A DNA stretch of 64,000 nucleotides from Byssothecium circinans (taxonomy: Eukaryota > Ascomycota > Dothideomycetes > Pleosporales > Massarinaceae), in contig ML977000.1 in assembly GCA_010015675.1 (NCBI GenBank), forward strand, positions 289,905 through 353,904, read 5' to 3'. A model generated the notes under the pieces. It was not told the origin of the DNA and did no database searches. It was given only the letters and a program-made list of their open reading frames with translations. Below are positions 47,201-57,514 of this stretch, piece by piece (position 1 is the stretch's first letter; every line of letters begins with the position of its first letter). A program made the translations under genes and the position numbers.

Positions 47201-48101
47201 CAGCGTCTTGAGCATCTTGGTACGGCGAAGGAGATGGGCCTCGATCGTATGCACGATATTGGAAGGACGGAGCAGGGGAAACGGCTCGCGACTGGTATTG
47301 GGCGGGAGGTGGCGCTGGAGAGATGGCACGAGATTGTGGTCGGTACTGTGCTGGTGGCGCTGGAGACACAGCTCGTGAGTGGGGTCGATATTGCGTTGGA
47401 GGTGCGGGAGAGGGCGATCTCGAGTAGGAATCATAGTTGGCAGGGGGCGCTGGCGATACAGCACGGGAGTACGTCGGTCGTGTTGAAGTAGGCCGGGGCG
47501 ACACGGCGCGTAGGTTTGAAGGACCCCTAGATGGTGGAGCTGGCGAAGCGGTCTCGCGGCTTTCAGTAGATGAGCGCTTCATCGACGAGTATGGCTTGTG
47601 TGTTCGAAGGCTGCCATTCGGGACGGGCGATCTTCCGCCTGCCCTCTCCCTCTCTCGCGCAGCCGCAGCTGGGTTTGGTGCTCCCGCAGCGGCATAGGCA
47701 GTGAATGGTTTTCTGAACGTCTTCTGCTTCTGCGGCGCCTGCCTGACCGGCTGCCCGCTGTTCTGCCGCGATATGCTGCCGCCCTCCTGTGTCATGGGGC
47801 TCGTGTTGCGACTCCATGGCTGGAAGTCTTCGGCGAGGAGTTCGACGAAGTTTGAGGGAAACAGTCCGACGGCGCGCCTATCTCGCTTCAATCGTCCCAT
47901 CCACCACGACCCGTCGCCGGCGTTGAGGCATTCGATCAGGTCTCCTTCTATGAAGCCCAGGTCTCGTTTGGTCTAGCATGCGCAGTTAGCCATTGCCCAG
48001 CAGATGCGCCTTCCATCTCAACACCAACATCAACTCACCTCGCCGCCCCATGAATACACGGCTTTGCACCAGCAGGGGAAGCGCGTCGGCAGGTTTGCCA
48101 T
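44256..48101 (-). CDS. CYK3: Cytokinesis protein 3 (SH3 plus transglutaminase-like domain)
   Basis: Cyk3 acts at the actomyosin ring and promotes septum formation. Exons on the minus strand: 48101-48039, 47972-44877 and 44828-44256, giving 1243 residues. The SH3 domain spans about residues 12-67 (CKAVYSW to GLFPSNFVELL) and is split by the first intron. A long disordered region follows with repeated SRAVSPAPP-type units (about 47230-47500). The transglutaminase-like domain near residues 770-900 shows KRGCSQEIAL, RPNHFWNAVIVEGEW and MDCSLAG, so Cys, His and Asp candidates are present. The 48-bp intron at 44829-44876 is a multiple of three without a stop, so an unspliced reading also stays open; splicing restores the family-like GLMHSNKLNPHALALGLP. 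Confidence 0.92.
47230..47510 (-). repeat. Coding SPAPP/YRP tandem repeats in CYK3
   Basis: About seven degenerate units of 12-16 residues, with the pattern SRAVSPAPPxxYRP, sit in the disordered region. The Pro-rich units could be ligands for SH3 or WW domains, including the protein's own SH3 domain; that is inference. Confidence 0.7.
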
Positions 48102-49164
48102 GCCCAAAAATCTATTGTGTATTTCTAAATCCTCGACGGATTTCAACCAGCGGGCGAACAGTGGCAGCGAGACATTCGTTTGTTGGCGCAACGAGCGGTG
48201 TACAGCGCAGCGACGGATACTCAGCGAGTGCGAGGTCGAGGCGATAGCAATAAGCAAAAGATGTATCCTATCACGTCGAGTGCGTGTAGATAGTAGAGGG
48301 TATGCGACGATAACAGGCCCGCTAAGTCATGACCGACGCTGGGGATGCGGCTAGTCGACGTGTGTGTCCGTGTGTTTACTCGCGCTTCGTTGTCACGGCA
48401 GCGACGACCGTGCCAAGCCACCACTCCCGCCTACCCCGGTCTCACATCCACCACGTCACACAATCACAGACTTCCCTTGCTTGTCTCTTTGAATCACCAT
48501 CATCTCATCATCTCATGGCGTGAAAGAAGAACCGTTCCTAGTACCCGCTATGCGCGTTATTCACCAAGTTTTTGTAACGCCCTGCATGTGTTTGGCCACT
48601 CACTCTGTGTATTCTCTGCCTACAACTACAAAGGATCGACAAACCCCCTCCTCCAGAGCCCCAGGACCCCAGATATAGAACGGAAACACGCTCCAAGCTT
48701 GTAGGCAATCTGCCAGCCCGCCCTCTCAATCGGCCCGGGACTTTCCTCCACTTCTAATTTCGAGCCAACCCACTCTTAGACGCAATCTTTGCACACAACA
48801 ACTCCTTTAATATTGGTGAACAAGACAAACGAGTAGACGACGTTCTTGGAGGGCAGGCAAGTGTCATTGGGACAAGAGCCGGCAATCCATTGGCGCTCGA
48901 CGACGGCGGTTTGACTCTCAGTGTGGAAGAGCGGATCAGCAGATTGTGCCGCTGGTTGAATATTCACACTAGATTGCACCACCGGCCAGCGCAAAATGGA
49001 AAACTTCCACTGACAGCCGAGCATAGTTCGAGTAACCATCAGATTTCAAAGTATATACATAAAATATAAACGTAATTACAAGAAGGCGAGGACCTCCCCA
49101 CAAGAAAGAGCAGCTGCCGCACCCACTGGCAGCATCCAGCCACGCTCCGCTCAGCGCCCATCAT
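48102..49164. other. Intergenic, CYK3 upstream region and GH28 3' flank
   Basis: No gene recognised. CA- and CT-rich stretches occur near 48370-48520. Confidence 0.5.
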
Positions 49165-50605
49165 CTACGCAGACCCAGCAAGTTTTGAAATCGGAGTCAC
49201 ACTTGGATAAAAGCTACTGGGCATGGTAGGAATCGGAATGCTAACCGTGGTCCCAAAGTCGCTCTTCAAGTCATCCGCCTAAATCAAGGTCAGTGTATGT
49301 CTCACTTATACTTCGTACGCGGTAACCTCACCATAGAAGCAGCGGTATGCCCCGTCGGCGCCGCAGTCTCAGTAACGCTCGTAACCGCATAACTAACCGC
49401 AGTCCCCTTCTTCAAACAGCCCCCAGCACCCCACGCCGACCTGCAAGAGTTAACCTGCTTGTTCCCCGTCTCCGTCCACATAGCAAAGTCCGAGATATTG
49501 ATATCAGTGCAAGGCTTGCCATCAGCACAGACAACTTTAACAGGACCCCTCGAGGCGCCGTTCGCATTGCCACCTTTCCAGTTCTTGACCGTGATGTTGG
49601 AGATCTGGACCCCTGCGCCCGCGACCTCCTTCATGGGAGACCAATACTGATCGATATTGAAAGAATACGAGTTCCCATGGCCGATGAAGTTTTCAAAGCT
49701 GACATCCTCGAGATATCCATCGCCGCCCCAGCTCTTAATCATCATCATCTGGTTCGAGCTCCACGTGTACACTTTCTTATACTGGACGTTGGAGATGGCG
49801 GTACCAGCGCCGAGGGACCCGATAGCGCATCCGCCGCTGCGGTTGCAGTAGATGTTTTCGATGAGGATGTTCTTGGAGGGCGACTTGACGGTGACGCATT
49901 CGTCCTTGTTAGTGACCATGACGTCGTGGATCCAGATGTTGTTGCTCCACACGTCGATGCCGTCGAGACAGCCCATGTTGCCGCCGCGGATCGCCATGTT
50001 GTACACTTCGCCGTCGGTGCACGTGTCCATGGAGAAATGGTACATGGGGGCGTCGACGAGGGTGACGTCGTGCACGGAGAAGGAGGTTACTCTGTACAGG
50101 CGGAGGATGCGCGCGCCTTTGCATTGGCCGTCGGATTTGTGGATTTCGAATCCGTTGCCTGGGATGGGTGTCAGTGGGGTTGGAGGGAGTGAGGGAGGGT
50201 ATAGGAAGTACCTTGGATGGCTCCCTTGCCCGTGCTGGAGAACATTTCGAAATCAGTGGTATCGCGGATCATGATCATGTTTCCTCCCTCTGTTCCAGTA
50301 CGGTAGATGATACCGTCGAGTTGGATAGATACAGCAGCGCCATTCTTCAATGTAACCCAAGTCTTCATCGCGTAGTCACCCTTGGGAATCACAACCGTGC
50401 CTCCCTTTTGGCAGTCCGCCCATGCCGACGTAAGAGGAGGGCCGATGTCCGTCGTCTTATCGGCTTTGGCACCGTACTTGGTGACATCACACGTCTTTGT
50501 CGCTTTCGAAGAGGTGCTTGTCAACGGTCCGACTTTTCCAGAGAGTTGCGCGAGAACAAAGGGCAAGAGGGCAACAGCGCCGATGAAAATGCTGGAGACG
50601 CGCAT
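49165..50605 (-). CDS. Secreted GH28 rhamnogalacturonan hydrolase
   Basis: GH28 rhamnogalacturonases cut the backbone of ramified pectin. Three exons on the minus strand: 50605-50212, 50158-49332 and 49278-49165, with two 53-bp introns, giving 444 residues. A signal peptide covers about residues 1-19 ([19 protein letters not shown]). The right-handed beta-helix carries [14 protein letters not shown] and [14 protein letters not shown], the rhamnogalacturonase variants of the GH28 catalytic and glycine-rich motifs; the DE pair in KDECV would be catalytic. The last exon encodes a tail ending [10 protein letters not shown] that I recognise from relatives; without the second intron the frame would instead stop nine codons past the donor. 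The 141-bp repeat copy 2 lies 286 bp upstream of the ATG. Confidence 0.93.
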
Positions 50606-51656
50606 GGTTGAAATAAAAGTCTGCACAGCAGATAGGAACGAATGTGATGAAGTTGGATCTTCGAACGAGTGAACAAGCCCTACCACAAGAGCCAAAGAAA
50701 AGGAGTGAGGGCGAAGGCTTCTATCAAACGTGCAGCACGCACTAGAATATATACTACAATCCTCAGCAATCTCATCAGCCGCCACATCATCTCATCGATA
50801 TCGTCCCACATTGCGGGAACGCGTGAGCCTGTTCATTTCTCTGGGCATGAAGCTTGACCACCCGCTCACGCGGTTGAAAGAATTCCCTGCAACTTTAACA
50901 AAATATAGAATTGTAAAGCTAGGCCTGCACTTTTACGCAGGAGTAGGAAGAGGTTAAAAGGGCTTTGTTGGGTGTAGGTAAATATGAGCTGAAGTTTTTC
51001 GGTGTGCGGCGAATTGTTTCAATTGCGTGCCGCTGCACCGCAAAGAGTATGACTCGTTTCAAATCGTTCGGTCGTCGTGGAGGCGAATTGCCGCTTGCCT
51101 GTTCATGATCAAGTGAGATGCAGATAAATTGCAACTGTGCTATCAAGGAAATTTCGAAGCGGGACGTTTCGTGGAATCATGTTTCAGGCTCAGGTCAGGG
51201 CGGATTTCCGCTGGGATGTCGGGTCTTTGCCGATGCTGACAGGGGTATTGTAGAATTCGCATCTACGATCAGTTGATATGCTCACAATTCATCGGAATAG
51301 AGCGTCGTTTCGATGGAACAGTGCCCATTCCGCTCTGAACTTGAGTAGAGGTTCAAGGCTTTATGTTGGAGGACGCACTGGGAAACGCACATTGCTATCA
51401 TACATGCAATCAAGTAGCACTTGAGGGGTGACAGCGACTAGATGAACACCATTTGAATAGAATGTAGTCTTTACATTGGCATGATAAACAGAGTTAAGTG
51501 AGCGACGTAGCGCTACAAAAAAGGAGGGGTGAATGCACTAGCCTACACAAAGCAATCGGGGGAGATGGGCCCATACGCCACCGAGCTATACGCCTACCTG
51601 ATTGCTAATTTTATCCCTACACAAACTAGATGCGCCATACATATATACATCACTTC
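50606..51656. other. Intergenic with dispersed repeat copy 2
   Basis: It holds the upstream region of the GH28 gene, the repeat at 50891-51031 and the 3' flank of the coiled-coil gene. No gene recognised. Confidence 0.5.
50891..51031 (-). repeat. Dispersed 141-bp repeat, copy 2 (inverted)
   Basis: Gapless match to the reverse complement of 25994-26134, with 9 transitions and 3 transversions by my count. The similarity ends abruptly on both sides. Confidence 0.85.
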
Positions 51657-53183
51657 TTAACTGGACCAGAACCAGCCACTCTTCTTCTCCTCCTTCGGTG
51701 GTACTGGCTTGTAAGACTCCAACTCATTCTCTTGACCGCGCGATGTGTGCACAGTCTCCGAGCTCTCTTCCCTGCCGTCAGCAAAACGTTTCTTAAATAC
51801 TACTTTGGTCGTCACTGCACCGTCTGGGCCGACGGTACGTTCGGTGGTGGAGAGAGTAGATAGGATCGATGTCCGCTGGCCCTCGCTGTCTTGCGTAGGA
51901 ACTGCTGAAGCGTGTGCCCGGCCAAGCATGCGCTCGTATGCGTCTAGCTCTGTTTCGGGCATGTCCTTTGACCATCGTCCTTGCTTCGGTCGAGGTGTTG
52001 GGGGGTCGTCATGCTGATCTTCGTGATCGTGACTGTACTCGTAGCTTGGCTCTTCGGATGGTGACTCTGCGACTGTATGCTTCTGTTCCTGCTGGGCGAC
52101 CCACTGAGCATATTCGTTTCGAGCAGTCACAGGATCGTGAAAGCGGCGCGCCCATTCGTCGTACGATCTGTTTCCTTGCACTCCCAGCGCATCTGCCGGA
52201 ATAAGAGGTGCACCGTTCTCGGCACGGACGAGGTCTTCAAATGCGTCCCTCCAATTCACACCAGCGCGCTTCATGTCCTCACTCTCTTCTAGCGATTCTG
52301 GAGAGTACCATGGCGATTCGAAGATACGTGGGACTTGGCGAGCAATCGCACTGCCAATCTCATCAATGATGGTCTCGACTTGGGCTTGGACTTTGTGAGC
52401 GTCGTCATGAGCCCTCTTCTGGGAGTCATCTGCCGCCGGAGGCCAACTGAATGACCAGTGGTACACTCTTGGCTTGCCATCTCCAGCGCGAGGCTCGTCC
52501 CCATCCATGGTCTTCCGGAAATCTTCCCACTTCGCATCGGAGGCTGCTCGCTGTTCGGCGAGTCGCTGCATCATCTCTTCTCTCCTGCGACGCCATCGGC
52601 ATTGCCTGTCCCCGTCATCTGAGCTGTCCCCTATGTTGTCATCCGCATCAAACGGTCTTGGAAACCCCCAGTCCCACATCCATCCCCACTGCTGTCCCTT
52701 CTCATTGGCTACCTTCTCTACGAGGTCCTTCTGCTTCCGCCTATCATTCGTGGTATTGTCACCGCTGAGGAGCTGGCCGTACATCTCATCATCAAGGGCA
52801 GGCCTCGTCCGCATCTCCTCATTTCTTGATCGCGCAGAGTCTACAATGTGCTTTCTCAGTTCCTCAGCCTGGCGATCGAGTTGCAATAATTGCTCCCCTT
52901 TTGTGGCCATTGCCTGCAAGTCGCCCACCCTGTATAGCTCACGGCCTTCGGACCGCAGCTCTGCCACTTGCTTCTCCAGCTGAGCGAGTTTCTCACATTG
53001 CACCTTGTCTGCGCGCCCGAAGAGACATTGCTCACGGGCGATGTGCGCATTGTTGAAGTTCGCGATGGTGGCTGGGAGCGTGAAGACGGTGTTCCACATG
53101 CTGGACACTTGCGAGTCGGCGAAGCGGCGGAAGGCGATGAAAGGGTTATCTTCGGGTCGGCGGGAGTCGTCGTTCGGAGCCAT
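51657..53183 (-). CDS. Fungal coiled-coil protein of unknown function
   Basis: A single exon of 508 residues. The N-terminus contains DNPFIAFRRFADSQVSSMWN, which looks like an amphipathic, perhaps membrane-touching, segment. A coiled coil lies near residues 55-115 (CEKLAQLEKQVAELRSEG). Next come a Trp-rich stretch (QQWGWMWDWGFPRPF), a charged middle region and a Thr/Val-rich beta-like segment (TTERTVGPDGAVTTKVVFKK). It ends KKSGWFWSS. There is no signal peptide or clear transmembrane helix. The Trp-rich ends and the DGAVTTK repeat-like part suggest a conserved fungal family, but I do not recognise its function. Confidence 0.75.
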   Translation of the reverse strand: MAPNDDSRRPEDNPFIAFRRFADSQVSSMWNTVFTLPATIANFNNAHIAREQCLFGRADKVQCEKLAQLEKQVAELRSEGRELYRVGDLQAMATKGEQLLQLDRQAEELRKHIVDSARSRNEEMRTRPALDDEMYGQLLSGDNTTNDRRKQKDLVEKVANEKGQQWGWMWDWGFPRPFDADDNIGDSSDDGDRQCRWRRRREEMMQRLAEQRAASDAKWEDFRKTMDGDEPRAGDGKPRVYHWSFSWPPAADDSQKRAHDDAHKVQAQVETIIDEIGSAIARQVPRIFESPWYSPESLEESEDMKRAGVNWRDAFEDLVRAENGAPLIPADALGVQGNRSYDEWARRFHDPVTARNEYAQWVAQQEQKHTVAESPSEEPSYEYSHDHEDQHDDPPTPRPKQGRWSKDMPETELDAYERMLGRAHASAVPTQDSEGQRTSILSTLSTTERTVGPDGAVTTKVVFKKRFADGREESSETVHTSRGQENELESYKPVPPKEEKKSGWFWSS

Positions 53184-53754
53184 TTTGCAGATGGATGATG
53201 GTTGTAGAGGTAGAAGGATAGGTGAAGTTTAAGGTGATGGCTATTAACCTTGGACGGTAGTGGATGTCGATGACCTCGGGGTGCGGGGCGGAGCTATGTC
53301 TAATGATCATAGCGCGTCGGCATCGGAGCCAGCTAAGCGCCGTCTCAGCTTGGGAGACGGTAGACCTGGAGTCATGGACTTGAGACTGATGCTGTCGTCC
53401 ATCCACCCATCCCTCCCCCATCTTTCCATCGCAAGAGATTGGTGACCGCACAATCCGGAATATACGCGCCTTCTCCTGTGAGAGCTTGTCTACCTCGGAA
53501 CCGTACGACCAATGACCTTTATGAATCGGACGTGCCACAACACCACGCCGGAGGTCTGATTTATGAGATAAACGACAAGCTACCGGATCGTAGGGCCCAT
53601 GGGCCCAGTGCTTAAGCATTGTTGACAACTAACTACATAGGACGCTCATGTCAAGTCTCCGTCATCCAGATTTATCCGGGCTACAACGCTAGCTCGATCT
53701 CGTACTTGTCGACACTATTCTATCACAGCTAGAGGCCTCGTCTTTGACGACATC
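53184..53754. other. Intergenic
   Basis: No gene recognised. It holds the upstream region of the coiled-coil gene. Confidence 0.5.
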
Positions 53755-54276
53755 TAGCTCAACGTCGTCTACCGACTGTTCGTTCATCCACTTGCCAACT
53801 TCCCTGGGCTAAACTTCACCACGTGTACGAAAAGGTACGACGGGAGGTCTAATTTGATGTCGTGAAAAAAGGCCTGTTTATCCGGAAGATTGACCGCCCG
53901 CATGAAGAGTACGGACGCATCGTTCGAATCAATCCCCACGGACCGCACATCAGGATCCCCAAAACTGCGATTTCTATCCAACCAGGGGCCGTGCCCAAGA
54001 GCGACAAGTTCGAGAAATGGGTCTCGGGGTCAGGAGCAACTCTCGCAACCTTCTCGGTCACCAACGCAATCATCATCGCCCACGCCGTGAAGCCCTCAAT
54101 CCCTCTTCCCCAAACAGTCTGGCGCACATCTCGAGCTTCACATTTCCAGGGAAGTGGAAACACTCTGCAACAGACTCATCCAAGCCAAAGAAGAACGCAT
54201 AGTCCTCGAGCTTGCCAGTGACCTTGCCGCCCTGACTATCGACATGGTGATCGAGTTCAATTTTGTAAAAGAGTAG
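53755..54276 (+). pseudogene. Cytochrome P450 N-terminal relic
   Basis: Segments typical of the N-terminal third of fungal microsomal P450s occur in order but in different frames. First comes NVVYRLFVHPLANFPG (from 53761). After a shift come KKGLFIRKI and EEYGRIVRINPHGPHI, then KSDKFEKW and ATLATFSVTN. After further shifts come RREALNP and LCNRLIQAKEERIVLELAS, ending at a stop at 54274-54276. The heme-binding Cys loop, the ExxR motif and everything downstream are absent. No splice sites repair it. It resembles trichodiene-oxygenase/benzoate-hydroxylase-like P450s in general form, but a CYP family cannot be assigned. Confidence 0.82.
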
Positions 54277-55872
54277 AGACTATCTCAATGGTCCCATGTT
54301 GAGAGTATGGGTCAGGGAAAGTCCAAGGACCCTCATTGAAGACATGGCACTCCCCCATGCAGTACCTTAGCTCGAGCTTTCTATGGCACGTATACTGTAT
54401 GCTATAGTTTCTCGGTCCTTTACTCGCTCTCCAGGCTCAAATAGGTATTGGATGGGAGCGGCATATCCTCCGGTAGGCTGAGACAGTCAAACGTTAGGAT
54501 TAGGAGGAAAGGGAAAGAGAAGTGGATAGCATCTCCACAGGGCTGAGAGGCATGATGGCGCTCAACAGACTGCCCCGCCTTGGGTATGAGGTTCTAAGTT
54601 TGGATCACACCTCCAAGAGTATGTTAATGCTTGAAGTTTGAAAAGCAACCCACTAAAACGAATTAGATACCGATCCACCTGCATACTTCATCTCGACAGG
54701 CTCTTCCATCTTTCCTGATCCCTGCACCTTGAAACATGCGACAGGAGCAACTTCTGGCATTATTGGTGGTACTTATTTGATACCAAACACATGTGTGGGC
54801 CTCTACTGATTAATGTCAAATAATGCCCGGTCAAGTTTCGGCCTGCTGTTATGGTCTGAACAACAGTAGGCAAGCCAAGGCTTACAAGTCAACAGTCGAG
54901 CCTACGCCGAGCCGTTATTATTGACACTGGCGGCTATGAACGGACGCTATGGCCTTGAGCTTTTCGAAACAAAATCAGAGTATCATTATTGTGCGTTAAG
55001 CTTAAGATATAGATGCATTCGTTCCGCCGGTCCCGCGAGTGAAGCCAGCGTCCAAGGGCATCAGGGTAAACATTTAAAGTGGGACTTGGCTACTTACCCT
55101 CACCCTTCACCTGCATCCCCCCATAACAGAGCCGCCGCTTTCGTGATTGCGAAACAATTTACATGCTGTACGCCCCTCTTCCGCGCCTCCGCTCTTGGCT
55201 TTCTTGGTGTTGGTGCACAAAACACAGCCAAAACAGCGTCATCTTCAAACCTCCCCGGCGATCCACCCACAGTACCCAAACATAAATGCGCCTGATCGCC
55301 ACCGCATCGGTTGATCGCCACCAAGGTATGATTGATCTACGGCTAGAGAAACACCAAGGCCGTACAAACGCACAATGCCTAGGCGGCCAAGCCAAGCCAA
55401 GCTCTCCGTCTTCCCACTCCACCCAGACATTATTCACCAACCTCCCGCGGGGAGTGGCTAAATAGCCATAGTGCTAAGAGCCGAAGACAGATACAAACTC
55501 TATTTAGTGACGCTAGATACGGGTCACATGGCTTCCTTTGCTCGTGGTACCACGGTTGGCCGTGTACTATGTAGTACCTTCCTTGGAGGCTTAGATATAC
55601 TCTTGTTGCGGTATTTAATCATTGCAGAGTGAGAAAAGTCGTGGGAGGGTTGTAAAAGTTAAGGCGGCGAGGAGCAATATGGAAATATGCTTGTGCCGGG
55701 CTTGGACTTGGTGTTTTATGGTCCAGTTTGCGATTACTTGGGTCTTGCTTGCATCAAATGCACACACCATGGTCCTGCGCTAGGGTTGTGGAACAGGGTC
55801 TGCCACTGTCTACCATCAACGTCACGGACAGAGGCTGTGCGCCCGAGGTCTTGGGCCCATAAGAATGTTAAG
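54277..55872. other. 1.6-kb stretch without recognisable gene
   Basis: No domain-bearing frame was found on either strand. It follows the P450 relic, but I see no further P450 fragment. Confidence 0.5.
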
Positions 55873-55880
55873 TATATATA
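55873..55880 (+). promoter_or_regulatory. TATA-like box
   Basis: TATATATA lies about 170 bp before the ATG of the small secreted protein, followed by a CA/CT-rich leader. Confidence 0.4.
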
Positions 55881-56046
55881 TCCCCCATTTCACTCGTTTC
55901 AATCCTCATCATCTCCATCATTACATCTATCAAAAGTCCACAGCACTGTCCTCAAACAAATACCTGCTCCATAATCTCCACTTCAACCACCACCGGCCCA
56001 ATCTAATTCGCAAAACTTACATTGTTGTCTATATTACCAAGTCATC

Positions 56047-56253
56047 ATGCGCTTCGCCATCGTCTTTTCGACCCTCCTTTTCACTCTCGCAGCCGCGTTG
56101 CCCGATCCGCTGCCTCAAGGCTTTTCAGGACCTTGCTCAGTGGAGGACTGTGGTGTAAACCACTTGGATTGCAGGAACAAGGGGAATCTATGTGTTGGGT
56201 GGCCAAGCACCGATCCTGCTCTGAGGAAAGGATGCACTTGCAGTGTCGGCTAA
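56047..56253 (+). CDS. Small secreted cysteine-rich protein
   Basis: An intronless frame of 68 residues with the ATG in good context (TCATCATGCGC). A signal peptide covers about residues 1-17, followed by PDPLPQG, which may be a short pro-segment. The mature part of about 45 residues has six Cys (30, 35, 42, 49, 63, 65) and could form three disulfides. This is the profile of fungal effectors and small antimicrobial-like proteins; no function can be assigned from sequence. It lies alone in a gene-poor stretch with relics on both sides. I recognise no named family. Confidence 0.7.
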   Translation: MRFAIVFSTLLFTLAAALPDPLPQGFSGPCSVEDCGVNHLDCRNKGNLCVGWPSTDPALRKGCTCSVG

Positions 56254-57030
56254 ACGGTGAATTGGTGATTGGGTAAGTGTTTGCAGGCGCTAGTTACATG
56301 TCGAAGAAGTGCTGACTGTAGTGAAGGGAATAGTTTGTGGGATGCGTACGACAAAGATCATAGCGACGAGGGTCGTCGTTGTTGAGCTGGGCGTTGGGCG
56401 CGTGCGGGAGAGATTTTGTCTTCGATTGTCTTTGATATCTCTGTGCAGCTTTATAATGCCATGCGTCAAATGCATAGGTACACTTCTGCGGTTTATGAAG
56501 CGTAAAGTGCCTCCAAAATTCTGCTTTATTTAGCTGTACACCGTCTTATGAGTCACTCTACTTTTTCTTTCAGCTTGTCTAGTCTGCGGGTACTTTGTGG
56601 TTGGACGTCCTCTCCGTCTCCCTTGTTTTCGTTCTTGCTTTTCCTCTCCTAGTTATCCTTCCTTACTTGACCTCTCTCCAATATACAACCGGTCTTCTCG
56701 GCTTCTACACCACCCACTTGGGTCCGCAGACACACCAAAAGTCTTGTAGCGGTTTCTATTGGTTAGATTTGCATAAGTGTTACAAGGTTTCCGCTCGACA
56801 ACGTGGCTCTTTGATACTGCCGCCTACCATGGTATTCATTCGAGGAAGCTTTAAAATTTGCGAGACTCCGTTTCAATGTTTGTAATTCAAGTCGCGTCTG
56901 CCTGCATAGCCTTAATGACATAAGCACACCCATTTTCGCACTAGCGCTTTTACAGTTGACTAGATTTTAGGTAGCTACATATATATACCCTTTCTCCTTA
57001 ATCCCACTCTTTACAGCCAAAAATATCCCA
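56254..57030. other. Intergenic
   Basis: No gene recognised. A TATA-like run (ATATATATA) lies at about 56979-56988, upstream of the following small frame. Confidence 0.45.
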
Positions 57031-57234
57031 ATGAAATGCGAAGCATTAAGCCCGCCGGTGTCTGCGGCGCGCAAGAAAGCTCGATCTAATATACTCGACT
57101 TCGAATTCCATGCAAATGTCGCTTGTGGCAACGGCAACGGTCGCGAAAGCTACGAGAGTTTCCTCAATCGCGACGCTCGTGCTATAATCTACAATTACAT
57201 AGACCTCCCTCCTGTTAGAGATGACAAGGAATAG
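57031..57234 (+). CDS. Small hypothetical ORF
   Basis: A frame of 67 residues starting MKCEALSPPVSAARKKARSN, basic at the N-terminus and acidic at the C-terminus. A TATA-like run lies about 45 bp upstream. The stop codon TAG is followed directly by GTAAGT, a perfect intron donor, so the intended exon may end here in another frame or the intron may be in the 3' UTR. No family recognised. Confidence 0.3.
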   Translation: MKCEALSPPVSAARKKARSNILDFEFHANVACGNGNGRESYESFLNRDARAIIYNYIDLPPVRDDKE

Positions 57235-57249
57235 GTAAGTAATCCCTTT

Positions 57250-57327
57250 GCATAAGCCCGTGCCAAACGCTCGGCAATGCTTTGTGGTGCATAAGTCCGC
57301 GCCAAAAATTCGTCAATGCTGTGGAGC
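57250..57327. repeat. Imperfect 39-bp tandem duplication
   Basis: Two adjacent 39-bp units, both beginning GCATAAG and containing CAATGCT. Several of the mismatches between the units are C/T or G/A. Confidence 0.6.
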
Positions 57328-57514
57328 AGTGCAAAGAGCATCTCTATTAATACTCTATGGGTCTTGAGCGTACAATTTACCCTGCCAATTGCTACAGTTT
57401 GTTTTCTATGAGTACGCTTTACTAACCTACGTCTGAACTTCTACAAGGTCTCGCACTTTCCACATAGTAGTCGTGTCGATTCTGCCCATCCATCCTTACT
57501 TTCTACGGTCGCTA

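Noticed and set aside
49347..50192. 281-codon antisense frame over the GH28 gene
   Set aside because: Shadow frame; the minus strand encodes an unmistakable GH28 enzyme here.
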